Origin: Leptobrachium leishanense | Taxonomy: Eukaryota; Chordata; Amphibia; Anura; Megophryidae | DNA: 64,000 nucleotides | NCBI GenBank assembly: GCA_009667805.1 | Contig: CM019066.1 | Coordinates: 115,806,190-115,870,189 of the forward strand | Direction of reading: 5' to 3' | Shown here: positions 44,664 through 56,237 of the stretch, piece after piece | Numbering within the stretch: position 1 is the first letter of the stretch | Layout: the number at the start of each line of letters is the position of its first letter | Made by a program: the position numbers and the translations under genes | The notes under the pieces: model-generated | The model's database searches: none | What the model was told of the DNA's origin: nothing | The model's input: only the letters and a program-made list of their open reading frames with translations

Positions 44664-44748
44664 TCAGCTTTGGTCCTCCAGGAGGTTTGGAACTACACTT
44701 CCCACAAGGCTCTGTCAACTTAATGACTGGCTGATTATCATGGGAGAG
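44664..44748. repeat. Left half of a GTAGTT palindromic repeat, copy 3
   Basis: Runs from 'tttggtcctccaggagg' through 'ggaactacacttccca' to 'attatcatgggag'. The right half is at 48317-48362 ('ggagatttacttcc' to 'atctggaggaccaaggttgagc'). Together they rebuild the layout seen uninterrupted at 12905-13046. Confidence 0.82.
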
Positions 44749-45074
44749 TGGTGTATTTAGGTTTTGTGCTGCCCTAGGCCTGACTAAACTCGTGCACCCC
44801 CTAATTTAAATTTGAGACACCCCTTCCTGTCAATGGCACACCTCTTCCTGGTTAATCCCCACCCTTCCTCTTTAAGCTCCACCTTTTCCTCTTAGACCTC
44901 CGCCTTTTCCTCTCTTTATATTAAAAGTGGATACCAAGTGCCTACTTGTATATTTTGTATACCATTTAAAAATGTATCTATTGAGATAAATAAAATTATG
45001 AAATGTTTAAATTCAAGCATTTTTACAAAGAACAGCCACGCATGTCAAGTATACTGGATCACAGCCGCTCTAAT

Positions 45075-45430
45075 TGGTTGAACAATAAAATCCACAGAAA
45101 CGTGCACTGCATATGAGCGTATCACAGAGCTGCACAGCAATAAAACCCACCGAAATGGGCAATGTGTATGAGCATACCAGAGCTGCACAGCAATAAAACC
45201 CACAGAAATGTGCACTGTGTATGAGCATATCACAGAACTGCACAGCAATAAAACTCACAGTAATGTGCAATGTGTATAAGCGTATCCCAGAGCTCCAGGG
45301 CAATAAAACTCACAGTAATATGCAGTGTGTATCACAGAATCCACAGCAATAAAACTCCCAGCAATGCAATGTTTGGTGTGTGCCAGCGTTATCAGAATAC
45401 ACTGCAATAAAACTCCCAGCAAACCGAGTG
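45075..45430. repeat. Minisatellite, 53-55 bp unit
   Basis: About six to seven units containing cagcaataaaacccacag and gtgtatgagcatatcacaga. Decay increases toward the right. Confidence 0.88.
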
Positions 45431-45839
45431 AATATGAGCACACAGCAATTATTTATTCTACATTTACCGGCCTCCGTCTGCGGTAGGGCTGTGTGCAGAG
45501 TCAGCAGGGACTGTGTACGGACTCAGCAGGAGGTCCCTCCAGGTCACGTTAGGATCGCGGCTATGCCTGTGAGTGGTGCCACTGCCAGAGCGTGCACCGT
45601 GGCTTTGATTCCCTTCCTGGTGGGTGTTCAGTCCAGAATAGAGTGAGAGTCCGTGTTAACGAAAGGGCGGACAGCTGCGTGCGTGCGTGTCACATGGTTC
45701 AGCCAGTCAGGTGGTACTGAGGCTCAGTACCACCTGACTGGCCGGACTGTGTGACCTGCACGCACGCAGCCTCACCAGGAGCCAGGCAGCTCAATGTCAA
45801 ATTTCTATCACTGCAGTGCTGGTTAAGGAAAGGTCCACT

Positions 45840-47110
45840 TTAACCCCTTAACGCCGCAAGACGTACATTTATGTCCTGCATTAGGCGGGCTTTGATGCCG
45901 CAGGACGTAAATGTACGTCCTCGGCGTTTACAGCCCCCCTGGGAGATACTCACCTCCTCCGGTCGCTCCCACGCTGCTCTGACTCCCGCGGAGTCAGATC
46001 AGTGTGATCCCTCCTCCGGCGCTGTGACGTCATCGCGCCGGTGGCGCGATGACGTCAGTTTCAGGCGTCCCCCCCCGCCGGAGCAGGGGAAGCGCCTGGA
46101 GGGGAGGGATCCTTCGGATCCCTCTATCTCCCGATCGCCTGGTCCCCGGCGGCTGTGGCCAGCATCGCTGGAAGGGTCACAGCCTGACCTTTCCAGCGAT
46201 GTATGGGGGGTTAACCCCTTAGTTGCCAGGTCGCGACCGGGCACTAATTTGTGCCCGATCGCGGCCTATTTCCGGTGGGGGCCGCCATCTTGGATGGCAG
46301 CCCCCACCTCTGGGTCACCCCCCGGTCAATTGACTCATCGCGCCATGCGCGATGATGTCAGTTAACCGGGAACCCCCTAGCTGCAAAGGGATTTCCTATG
46401 GAAATCCCTTGCAGGAGATAGGGGGGTTCTTTGAACCCCTTTATCTCCTGATCGGTGGCAGCTAGGGGGTTATGGCTGATATTGCTGGAAAGGCCAGAGC
46501 ATGGCCTTTCCAATGATATCAAACATGACCATGGTAAACGTAAAATAAAAGTGTAAAAAAAGTAAAAATAAAAATAATAAAAAAATTATAAATTAAATAA
46601 TAAAAAAATAATAAATATAATAATAAAAAAAAAATTGTTTTTTTTAATGCAGCACTATTGTTCACATTTCAATTATAATGTGAACAATGATGCTTCACTA
46701 ATGATTTTTTTTTTGGGGGGTTTAGCTAAAATCACGCAATTTCTCCCCAAAAAAAAAAATGGGTTCCCCGTTCTAATTTTTTTAACAAATCTACCCAATA
46801 GAATATGACCGCAGAGCCTCGGATAATAAAATTTAAAAAAAAAACCACTTTACACACTGTGGAAGATTGAAATTTTATTGAAAATTCACATTTTTTTACA
46901 TTTTTTGTTATAGCATTTTGGCAGGGCATGACATATACATATAATAATGATATATTATTAATCTGCCGAGTCTGACGGAAAGAACGATATATAATTTGTC
47001 TGGGTGGTATAAGAATACGTGACTTAAAAATGGTCAAAATGAGCTCAGCAAACTTCTACTTCCGAAACAGCGCCGAAGTTGTAAAATTACTCCCGTCCTT
47101 AAGGGGTTAA
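45840..47110 (-). mobile_element. TTAACCCC piggyBac-like MITE, complete
   Basis: 1271 bp bounded by TTAA (45840-45843 and 47107-47110). Inverted ends TTAACCCCTTAACGCC and the complement of TTAACCCCTTAAGGAC. Minus-strand order matches copies at 29975 and 54829. Contains short inverted repeats (acgtacatttatgtcctgc against gcaggacgtaaatgtacgtc; gcgatgacgtca). No transposase. TTAA target fits piggyBac; an inference. Confidence 0.85.
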
Positions 47111-47464
47111 ACAGCAGTAAGCAGACAGGGCTTCATATTCTGCTGATACCCCCCTTTACCTGCCGTTTACTTTCATCTTCTCTCTCTGCACACAAATCAC
47201 ATCCCCCTCCCCTCTCTTAGAGCTGCTGCGGGGCAGGGGAGGAGCTATGGAGGGAGGAGAGGGGGATTTTTATTCTATTCAATTTTATTCCTTATGCAAA
47301 CGCCCTGCTCCGCTGCTCGTTGTTTGAGAACACAGCTCAAAGCTGACACACAGTGACAGTGGCACCTCCTAGTACCCCCTAATGACACCCCAATAATCAG
47401 TGGTACCTGGGGCGGCCCACCCCCGCCACTCCCCTAAGTACACCACTGCTCTGTGATATCCTCA

Positions 47465-48060
47465 CACACAAGTTTGGCGAACTGCCAGCAAGTATGGTGC
47501 TGTTTGAAGGCAGTGCAAATCCCCATAGAGAAGTAATGGTTAATCTATTCAGAGAACACCAAACAGCAGAGAAATGGCAGGGAAATGCCCTGATGTTCGG
47601 TGGTTTCAATCAGCAGGTTTATTCAGGCGAACCCCCTAGGTTTCAATGTTAAAAATATTCCCGTTTTTATGCAATATCTAATAAACCATTTATTATTTTA
47701 ATCTGCAGTAAAAAGTCTTTATTGATTTTTTTAGTACCTTTTTAGTAATTTTTCACATATTTTTTTGACAAAATTTCCCCCCCTTTTTTTTTAATAGTGG
47801 TTTTTCTTTTTTCTGTAACAGAACTTTTTATTATCAATTATAGGATCTTATATGTAAATTCCAGACATTTTCGTTCAGTAGTTCTTTTGAAAACAGCAGG
47901 CCACGGGTTTGCGGTGGCAGCATTCAGCGGCCAACTCCATGCACTTTGGGGACCCTGCGGTGAATGGTGAACTCACTGCAGAGTGGGTGAATTTTATTCC
48001 TCGAAGTGCAGGGAACTACAGAACACCAAAATGTTGGCGTCATTTCGGCGCTCTGTGTGT
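47465..48060. repeat. Fragment of the long GGGTTATTCA MITE
   Basis: Shares the 'ccatagagaagtaatggttaatctattcagagaacacc' and 'gtttattcaggcgaacccc' segments with 21380-21720 and 7440-7600, and the 'tgtaacagaactttttattatca' block with 7760. Confidence 0.78.
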
Positions 48061-48122
48061 AACCCATTTAGTGGTGAGGTTTTTTGCTGCCCCCTGGAAA
48101 GTGAAAGCCTAGGTCTTGCCTA

Positions 48123-48185
48123 TCCAGGACATACTTGAAAATTAGTGAAATCTCAATGTATCCTTCCTGGTAAAATACTTTGCAA
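48123..48185 (+). repeat. Solitary SINE/LINE tail module
   Basis: From caggacatacttgaaaatt to tggtaaaatactttgc; same module as 14510-14590. Confidence 0.85.
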
Positions 48186-48316
48186 AAGTAAAAAATTATT
48201 TTTTTTAAATAATGTCATTTTTTTGGGGTGGGGCCACCTGGTGCGGGCCGCCGCCCCCTGGAAAGTGCCGCCCTAGGCCTAGGCCTTGGCGGCCTAGGCC
48301 AAAGTACACCACTGGA

Positions 48317-48362
48317 GATTTACTTCCGAAATATCTGGAGGACCAAGGTTGAGCACCTCTGA
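48317..48362. repeat. Right half of the GTAGTT palindromic repeat, copy 3
   Basis: Partner of 44664-44748; see that entry. Confidence 0.75.
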
Positions 48363-48465
48363 TCTAAGCTGTTCCCTGCTTGGTGGATTTGGCTGCTTGT
48401 CTACCTATTAGTAATATATAAACTGTATATGGATTTATAACTCTCAGGTGCATTACTCTACTTTG

Positions 48466-49161
48466 TAGGGATGTGCGTTTCGGGTTTCGGAATTTCGGAA
48501 TTTTCACGAAATTTCCCGATTCGTGCATTCGGATTCGGCCGATTTTACGAAAATTTTCAGATCCGAAAACGGCCATTTTCGAATGGACTAGAAATGTGTA
48601 AAATCGAAAATCATTTTCGTTCCATTCATAATTTCGGCTCCATTCTTGATTTCGGTTCCATTTCAGTAATTTCGGACAACATATTTTTTGGTTATATCGC
48701 TGATTCTGTAATTTTGTATCATTCCCATCTCAATGTATCCTTCTTGTAAAACATGAGAAATCTCAATGTATCCTTCCTGGAAAACCAGAGAAATCTCAAT
48801 GTATCCTTCCTGGAAAACCAGAGAAATCTCAATGTATCCTTCCTGGAAAACCAGAGAAATCTCAATGTATCCTGCTTGTAAAACATGAGAAATCTCAATG
48901 GCAGAATTATCGTATCGACAGAATTATCGTATCGACAGAAATATCGGATCCGAAAAACCATTAGTTTACATCAAAACGAATAGACACTTTGAAACGAGGA
49001 GAACAGACGTTCCGAAAAACACAAAAATTTCCGAAATTACAAAAAAAGTCGATACGAAAAACGAAACGAAAACGAAACGGAAATCGGCCGAAACGAACAT
49101 TTACAAAATACGAACAAACTGAACCGAATCGAACCGAAAAAAAAATCGGTGCACAAGTCTA
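48466..49161. mobile_element. TTCG-rich hAT MITE, copy 3, with internal tandem array
   Basis: 696 bp, ends TAGGGATGTGCG and TAGACTTGTGCACCGA (as complement). Flanking 8-mers (CTACTTTG and TATTTCAT) do not match, unlike the other four copies. Carries a foreign 33-bp tandem array at 48727-48900. Confidence 0.88.
48727..48900 (+). repeat. 33-bp tandem array from the SINE tail
   Basis: Five units and a partial one, each with tctcaatgtatccttcctgg. The outer units (1 and 5) read ttgtaaaacatg; inner units 2-4 read ctggaaaaccag and are identical. The unit is the core of the SINE/LINE tail module (14540-14570). Confidence 0.92.
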
Positions 49162-49499
49162 TATTTCATTTGCACGTCTTGCCAAGAAAAAAAAAATCAG
49201 CCTGATTTGTTTTGTTTGTCTTGTCCATCCATCAAATCATCCTTTGCTTTCTTTTTACTACATAGTGAAATATGTGAAAACCGGAAGATGTTGGTCTTCT
49301 GTAAAAGGTGCCACTGAATGTGACAAACAATTCCCTGCGTAGATGAACTTTTAAATATTTGATGCTTCTATGAGATCTTATCAAGACCCTGACTTATAAA
49401 CCAATACATGAAACGGCCTTCATATGAACTAATCTGACTCTATGTTCTGCGCATGGAACATTTCGGCAATATTGTGGCTGTTTAATATATTCTAAGGGA

Positions 49500-50395
49500 G
49501 AGCACCGAAAGTTCATCGTTCAGTGCACTTCAGTGCGCTTCGGCGATTTCAATTCGCTGACCCTGCGGTGAATTCAGCATTCACCTCAGGGTCCCCGAAG
49601 TGCGGCAAACGCAAAAAAACTATCAGGCGCCAACTGACGCTGAACTCGTAAAAAAGAAAAAACGGAACTCTACAATTTTAAAAAAAAGTATTTAAAACAA
49701 TAAAAATGCATGGAAAAAATAAAAAAGGTCCTATAAAAAAATAATAAAATGGTCTGTTACAGAATAAAGAAAGTGCCATAAAACAAATGGAAATCAAAAG
49801 TCTTGTGAAAAATCCAGAAAAATGCCTAAATAAATACACAGGGTTATTCAGAGAGAGGTGAAAACCAGGAGAATGACTGGAGAAGTGAAAAGTCTAGGTC
49901 AAAATAGCCGATTTGGAAAGTGAGATAAATGGGAGAATTTTTCTGGTTTGGCTATTTCGACCTAGAATTTTCACTTCTCCAGTCATTCTCCTGGTTTTCA
50001 CCTCTCTCTGAATAACCCTGACACTCTTTTTGCTGCAAATGAAAAGAATAAACGGTTGAATAAAAAAAAGGTAAAAACGTGTATATTTTTTAACATTGAA
50101 TCTTATGGAATTCACCTGTTTAAACCTATCTGAAGCACCAAAAATCTGGGCATTTTGCTAACATTTTGGTGCAGTTCGACGTTCTCTGAATAGATTACTC
50201 ATTACTTCTCTACACTGACGCCGAATTGCGGCAATCTGAGGCGAACTGCACTGTATTTTGTTGGCAATTCACCAATATTTGGCGAATTGACAGCTTTCTG
50301 AATAGCCGAATTGCCACGAAATTGCACCATACGGTGAAATTCACTTTTCGGTGCAATTCGGTGGCAAGTTTGGCACTTATTGAATAACCGCTTTA
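49500..50395. repeat. Long GGGTTATTCA MITE, diverged copy
   Basis: Inverted relative to 7294. It holds 'tgaccctgcggtgaattcagcattcacc', 'ttacagaataaagaaagtgcc', 'aatagattactcattacttctc' and an end 'tattgaataaccgc'. A short palindromic MITE sits inside it. Confidence 0.7.
49839..50020. repeat. CAGGGTTATTCA palindromic MITE, copy 3 (nested)
   Basis: 182 bp, both ends intact and symmetrical; inserted into the longer family member around it. Confidence 0.9.
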
Positions 50396-50404
50396 AAACA
50401 TTTG

Positions 50405-50612
50405 TATTTGACATTGTTGCAGGTCTTCCAATTTAATTATTTTGATTTCACTTTTCATTCGTCCTTGCTTCACTTCGTGTATATCTACAAACTCTTTATT
50501 AGCAGTAGGACCTCCTTTATAGATCACCACTGGTCTCAACAGCTCTTGAATCTCTTGAAATATAAAAGATACGCTTTTTGTAGTGAATGTATTGCTGCTC
50601 TCGTTTTGCCTG
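50405..50612 (-). pseudogene. Unidentified possible coding relic
   Basis: A minus-strand frame open for 93 codons (50674-50393). Its second half reads like real protein: VIYKGGPTANKEFVDIHEV then GRMKSEIKIIKLEDLQQCQI. An acceptor-like ttttacag lies near 50612, after which a second frame reads AKREQQYIHYKKRIFYI before shifting. The left boundary coincides with the end of the MITE at 50395. I do not recognise the family. It could be an exon of a host gene copy, a processed pseudogene, or chance. Confidence 0.3.
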
Positions 50613-50874
50613 TAAAATGTGTACAATTTCAATTCAAGCAAAACCAGTTTTAGCTGGATTAAACTAGTGAACACAGTCCCCTGTCCCTAAATCACAGCAT
50701 AAATCACCCGAAAGTCCAACTGTAAAACAGCCAGGTTAATCTGTGACTTTGAAGAGCAATTTGAAAATTATAGCATGAGGCCGTAGGTAATTATAACATC
50801 TCATATAATAATTACTGCTCAGCCTGGAATAGAGCAATGCGTGCATCCTCCACTATTTAAAGTGGAGCCTGTTA

Positions 50875-51100
50875 GGCCCCGTTCACACTAAGCGATTTAT
50901 CGCACAGTTTTTGCCGCGATATCCCGCATATTTCTGAGCGATATCGCTCTATGTAGCTTCAACAATGCATTTCAATGAAACTGGTCACATCTTGTCGCTC
51001 AATGTCGCCTAAAGATCGTCGCTGGTACATGACCTTTTTATCGCGATTTGCGATTTCGCAATTTGCATTGGAGGTGTTGTCACTCAGTGTGAACGCGGCT
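50875..51100. repeat. Harbinger-like MITE with TTA duplication
   Basis: 226 bp, ends GGCCCCGTTCACACT and the complement of AGCCGCGTTCACACT, TTA at 50872-50874 and 51101-51103. Interior rich in atcgc/gcgat words. Confidence 0.85.
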
Positions 51101-51229
51101 TTAGAGATTATTGATATGTGTTTTGTTGTAATTTAGTTAATCCAGTAAACCTTTTTATTAGGGATTCACCGATACCGATATTAGTATCGTATCAGTGCTG
51201 ACACCGGGATCTGCACGTGTACTTCTTGG

Positions 51230-52002
51230 TAGGGATGTGCATTTCGGGTTTCGGAATTTCGGAATTTTCACGAAATTTCCCCATTCCTGTTTTCGGATTC
51301 GGCCGAATTTCCGAATCGGGTCGGACCCGAAAACCGATAGATCCGAAAAGTTTTCCGAGCCGAAACGAAAAATTTTCGAATTTTTCGAATGGACTTGAAA
51401 TGTGTCAAATCGAAACTTATTTTTGCTCTATTCATGATTTCGGTTCCATTCGTGATTTCGGTTCCATTTCGGTAATTCTGGAAATTGTATATTTAACTAT
51501 TATCGGTTATATCGCTGATTCTGTAAATTTTGTATTTGTAAATGCGTATCACTTGTTTCTTGTGGCATTCGGGTCAGTTTAGCGTTTTTTAAATCGTTTT
51601 GTTCATTTTTTTGTTCCTTGGCTTTCATACCATTTTAATATGATTAAATAAAGTTGTGAAATGTATATTCAATTATTCATAAGAAAAAAAGGATCTTTAT
51701 TTAATAAAAAAAAACATGATAGAATCGCCAGAATTATCGTAGACACTTTGAAACGAGGAGAACAGACGTTCCGAAAAAACGAAAATTTCCGAAATTTCCG
51801 AAAAGTCGATACAAAAAACGAGCAAAGTGACCCGAAAACACGAAAAATGGTCGATATTCCGAAAAAAAAATGTACACGAAAAACGAGCCGAACCGAACCG
51901 AATCGAAACAGAAATCGGTCGAAACGATCCGAATCGAAAATTTTAAACATCCGAACAAATCGAACCGAATCGAACCGAAAAAAAAATCGGTGCACAAGCC
52001 TA
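51230..52002. mobile_element. TTCG-rich hAT MITE, copy 4
   Basis: 773 bp; TAGGGATGTGCATTTCGG at the left, complement of TAGGCTTGTGCACCGA at the right. Perfect CTTCTTGG duplications (51222-51229 and 52003-52010). Very similar to copies 1 and 5 but inverted. Confidence 0.94.
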
Positions 52003-52225
52003 CTTCTTGGTAATCGTGCAGATGCCCCCGTTACCTCAACCAGTACCGGAAGCCTGCGCTGGGCTGCCTTGCCGGCCGGTGTCCGAGGCGGGGCAGGTTC
52101 AACAGCTTCCAGTATTTGAAATATGCTGTCCCATACAAGCAAAATATCATCACTGTAACAGAGTTAAAGTCTCAAACTGGCTCCCAGAGCAGGAATCACA
52201 AATTTCTGATCTTAAAAAAAACATA

Positions 52226-52409
52226 CAGGGTTATTCAGAGAGAGGTGAATATCGGGAGAATTGGCAGGAGAAGAGAACAATCTAGACCAAATAGCCGATT
52301 TGGAATGTGAGATAAATGGGAGAATTTTTCTGGTTTGGCTATTTTGACCTAAAATTTTCGCTTCTCCAGTCATTCTCCAGGTTTTCACCTCTCTCTCTGA
52401 ATAACCCTG
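52226..52409. repeat. CAGGGTTATTCA palindromic MITE, copy 4
   Basis: 184 bp, ends intact; flanks read TA at the left and ATA at the right. Confidence 0.9.
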
Positions 52410-52913
52410 ATAGACTTTGGTATACATAGGTGCTATAGATGCCTACATGGAAGTCCTAGATACCTGATCATAGCAGAACTTCTCGAACCGCAAGTAATTT
52501 ATGGAAAAAGTCAATCTTAATACTTCAAGTATGAAACCAATCAGGATAAGAAGGGAATGTTATTCATAAGGAGGTGAAATCCATTTTGAAAGAGAAAACG
52601 TAAAAGGTGTTGAATTAAACGGTTAACCACAAATATATTTTATTTATCTTAGTGCTCATTCTGATGCAGATTTGATCGTGTGTAGTTAGTATGTTGCTGA
52701 CCTCTAGTGGGCATATTTAGATTTATTATAACGAAATATTGTGCTGATCGAAGCAGGGTGCGCACACCATATCCCATGGGTCACTTGTTTATTACCGGAA
52801 CAACAAAAAATAAGCCGAGTGATTGTACCTAATAACAGACTCTTTACTTTGTTTAGTTGCCAGTATATCGTATCATGGAGGTGTCTATTGTGCGGCCTGC
52901 AATGAATATCTGT

Positions 52914-53092
52914 CAGGGTTATTCAGAGAGAGGAGAAAACCAGGAGAATGACTGGAGAAGTGAAAATTCTAGGTCAAAATAGCCAAACCAGAAAAATTCT
53001 CCCATTTATCTCACTTTCTATATCGGCTATTTGGTCTAGATTGTTCTCTTTTGCCAATTCTCCTGGTTCTCACCTCTCTCTGAATAAACCTG
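52914..53092. repeat. CAGGGTTATTCA palindromic MITE, copy 5
   Basis: 179 bp; the right end has one substitution (aataaacctg). Confidence 0.9.
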
Positions 53093-53099
53093 AGTATTT

Positions 53100-53290
53100 T
53101 CATATGGCTTTTGACTTTCAAAAGGATGAGCAACCCTGCACTAAGGTGATCACCCAGGATCATGGCACCACATCAAAATCATCAATGGCTATATGGATTA
53201 AATATAGCAATGCTATAGCCTGTTGGCTGACAAAGAAGGATCCTCTTACTTTTCTTGAAGACTTCACTACCAGGTGGGTTTTTTAATCAT
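53100..53290 (+). pseudogene. Possible transposase-like relic
   Basis: The frame 53100-53286 includes SSMAIWIKYSNAIACWLTKK and DPLTFLED. The order resembles the 'IA.WI..D..P...VED' region of hAT/BED-type transposases. Short, unsupported by neighbours, so a weak call. Confidence 0.25.
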
Positions 53291-53292
53291 CA

Positions 53293-54185
53293 TATTTATT
53301 TGAACAATGGGATATAAAGTTAAGAATTAACTATAGAGTAAAATGGAAATTTCAGCAGAAATTGTTGTTCAGAGATCATTACAAAAATTATAATAATGTA
53401 AATTTCCCAATTTTCAATTTTTCATGTATTTGTTTATACTTTGCAGACTTATTGTTGAAATGAAAGATTCTGAGCTCTAGATGGTGTCCTTTATCTTCGT
53501 GTTAGGTACAGTGATAAGGATAAATAATAAAGATAGTCAGTTATCCTGCTTATGGGGGTTTGTAGTGATCATAATTGAGATTATTAGTAATGCAGCTTCC
53601 AAAAAATACCAATAGAATATAAACATAATATCTGTATGTGGCATAATGCCTATGTATGGAAATTACAGTAACACCTTGTATCTGTACTATAGAGGGATTT
53701 TCAGTCATTATAACACCCTGTGTATTATGCCTTTAAAGTAGTGGGTAACCCCAGCGTTCTCCCTGCATTCTGCTCTCTGCATGGTTGTTACAATGTAGCA
53801 GCAAAGTGGTTGAACTCTTTTGCTACAGTGAAGTTTGGGTCTAAGATTTGTAGCTTGTTTTAGATTTCTCCAGGGTGCTTGGAGAGGTATAAAACTAAGA
53901 ATTTCCTTTCACCACAGGGGTCGCATTAATAGTGCTTTGAAAAGGTGGGAAAAGGGGTTTGATATACAAAGAGAGCTTTTCGGACAATACAAACTGTACA
54001 TTCTTGCCTCATAAGATGCTATGTTTGGCAGAAAAGTTCTTTAGAGTGTTGTAAAGAAATAATTATTCTTCCCCCTCCGTGTTATTTTGGAATCATGTGC
54101 TACATCCCAGTTGTGTACTGACATTAGATGTCAGAAAATACAAAATTTTCTTGCTGTAGTGATTTTCCATAGTTGTGGCACCAGT
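53293..54185. other. No gene or repeat recognised
   Basis: AT-rich spacer; nothing supported. Confidence 0.5.
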
Positions 54186-54716
54186 TTTAAAGAAATACTC
54201 TATTAAAAAATAGAGTTCCCCTTGTTGCCTTTAAATAATTGGTCAGATGTCTCTGCCCAATTTTTTTTTCTAGATGATTTTACTCGCCTTTTGTCCCTCG
54301 CCACGCGTAGCTCCTCCTCTTCGACTCAGGAACTGCCAAACCCAGAAGTTCGTGAAGCTTTTCTGCGCAATTTGCACTATACACAACTAGCTTAGTGTAG
54401 GATCTGCAAATTGCTCACCGCTACAGGATTTGCTCACTTTATGTACTCAAGTTCCGTAATGCCTGCATAAAATGATGGATCAGAGCTGCGTGCATGCTCT
54501 CTGCATGCTGACATCACTAGTGATCTTTTCTGGTGACTGGCAGCTGGGAAATTCAAAAATCCCAGATGTTGGTGACACTGGGTGAGGTGGAGGAAACTCC
54601 TACACTTCACCCAGCATTTACTTCAGATTGGGGGAGCTAGGACGAGGAGGAAGAAGGGAGGTGGCACTCGTCACATCCTGACCACTTTTAAACAATACTT
54701 TAGAGTTCCCTTTAAA
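54186..54716. repeat. TTTAAAGGGATACTCTA MITE, copy 2
   Basis: Ends tttaaagaaatactctatta and the complement at tttagagttccctttaaa. Same orientation and block order as 13672-14194. Confidence 0.85.
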
Positions 54717-54828
54717 TTTTCCCTCCCATAAATATACATATTTTTTAGCATTATGTGTTACCTTTGTTACTGACACATTTTACCCCCATGTGCTGAGCTC
54801 ATTTTCACCATTTTGTGCTAAACCTCTC

Positions 54829-56237
54829 TAACCCTTTCGCTTGTGAGGCATTTCACGCCTCTGTGCTGAGCTCATTTTTACCGGTTTCGCTCATCATGTT
54901 TAAATGCGATTTGAAGTCATATTTTATTATACAACCCAGACATATTATATATCGTTCTTTCCAAGAGACTCGGCAGATTCATAATATATCATTATTATAT
55001 GTATACGTCACGACCTGCCTGAATATTATAACAAAAAATGTTTTTTTTCACATTTTATCATGCAAGCCTTTTCAGTTATATTTCCTATGGGGTGCACTTG
55101 TTAAAAAAATTAGAAATGGGGACTCGTTACATTTTTTTGGGGAAAATTATGTGTTTTTAGCAAACGCCCCCATAGAAAAAATTGTTATTGCAGCATCATT
55201 GTTCACATTATAATTGAAATGGGAACAGTATTGATGCATTAATAAAACAACAATTTTTTTTTTTAATTTTAATTTTTTTTTTTTTTTTACATTTTACATG
55301 GTCATGTTTGGTATCATTGGAAAGGCCATGCTCTGGCCGTTCCAATGATGTCAAACATTAACCTCTAGCTGTCAGAGATCGGGAGATAGGGGTTCATCGG
55401 CAGCTAGGGGTTAATTGCAGAACTGACGCCATCACGCTATGCGCGATGATGCCAGTCGTCAGGGGGATATCATTTTTCTGCCTCTCCTTAGCTGAAAAGC
55501 AGCAGGAGGGGCATGTAGCTGCTCAGTAGAGCAGCTTTTGGTACATTAGTTAGGACTCACTCAACAAAGAGGTGCCTTGATGGGGCGAGTGAGCTTACGT
55601 TTCAATGGCCATTAAAACAAACTAAAACGTCGGATAGTGTTTTGTTGTACATGGAATTGTATAGAAACGAGTGCAGATGACTTCTTTTTTCTCTTATGTT
55701 TTATACATGAACTGGGCTGTTACTCCTGGCTGTTGCAGCCGCTCTGGTGAGTATAGGCGCGACGCCATTTTTTCTGTATGTATGGATATCCCAGAAGCTT
55801 AGCCGACATCCAAGATGTCGGCCAGCTCCGGGACAGGACCGCGATATGGCACCTGTTAGCGCCATATCGTGATCCAGCCCCCTAGGGGTTAAAGACAGCC
55901 GCCACTTGGAAGGGCAGGCTATGCCCTTCCAAACAGTGCCTGCCTTTTCATGGTGGCCCGCACGGATGGGGAGGGGGAGAGGTCCAAAGGAACTTCCCCC
56001 TCCCCTTAAGGCACCTTCCCCGCACTGGCGGGGGGGTGCCTGTAATACACGTCATCGCGCAGGCACGATGACATCTATTGTGCCCGCCTGGGTCCCAGAG
56101 GCTGGCTGACATCGAGGATGTCAGCACGCACTGGGGGCCGCCGCAATCGGCCGGAATCTCCACTCAGCGCGTCCCCCGCAGCGAAGTGGCCATGCGGCAG
56201 GATGCGCTGAGTACGTCCTCCGCACGGAAAAGGTTAA
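54829..56237. mobile_element. TTAACCCC piggyBac-like MITE, long copy
   Basis: Begins taaccctttcgcttgtgagg, ends gaaaaggttaa. Includes the 'gcgatttgaag' and 'gacatattatatat' blocks, the 'tcatgtttggtatcattggaaaggcc' module, and GC-rich blocks with short inverted repeats. An inverted piece of the 18690-type dispersed repeat lies inside (about 55555-55740). Confidence 0.78.

Larger units (their letters stand above)
44749..48316. mobile_element. Composite hAT insertion
   Basis: The left end agtggtgtatttagg and the right end aagtacaccact are inverted repeats of the hAT CAGTGGTGTA type. A second right-end-like sequence (cctaagtacaccactg) occurs at 47433-47448, so the interval may be one element with internal duplication or two adjacent ones. 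Flanks show only an imperfect duplication (GGGAGA against TGGAGA). Inside are a 54-bp minisatellite, a piggyBac-like MITE, a fragment of the long GGGTTATTCA MITE and a SINE tail. Confidence 0.65.

Noticed and set aside
45871..46365. 164-codon GC-rich open frame
   Set aside because: It lies inside the TTAACCCC MITE with TTAA flanks; similar blocks recur without the frame in other copies.
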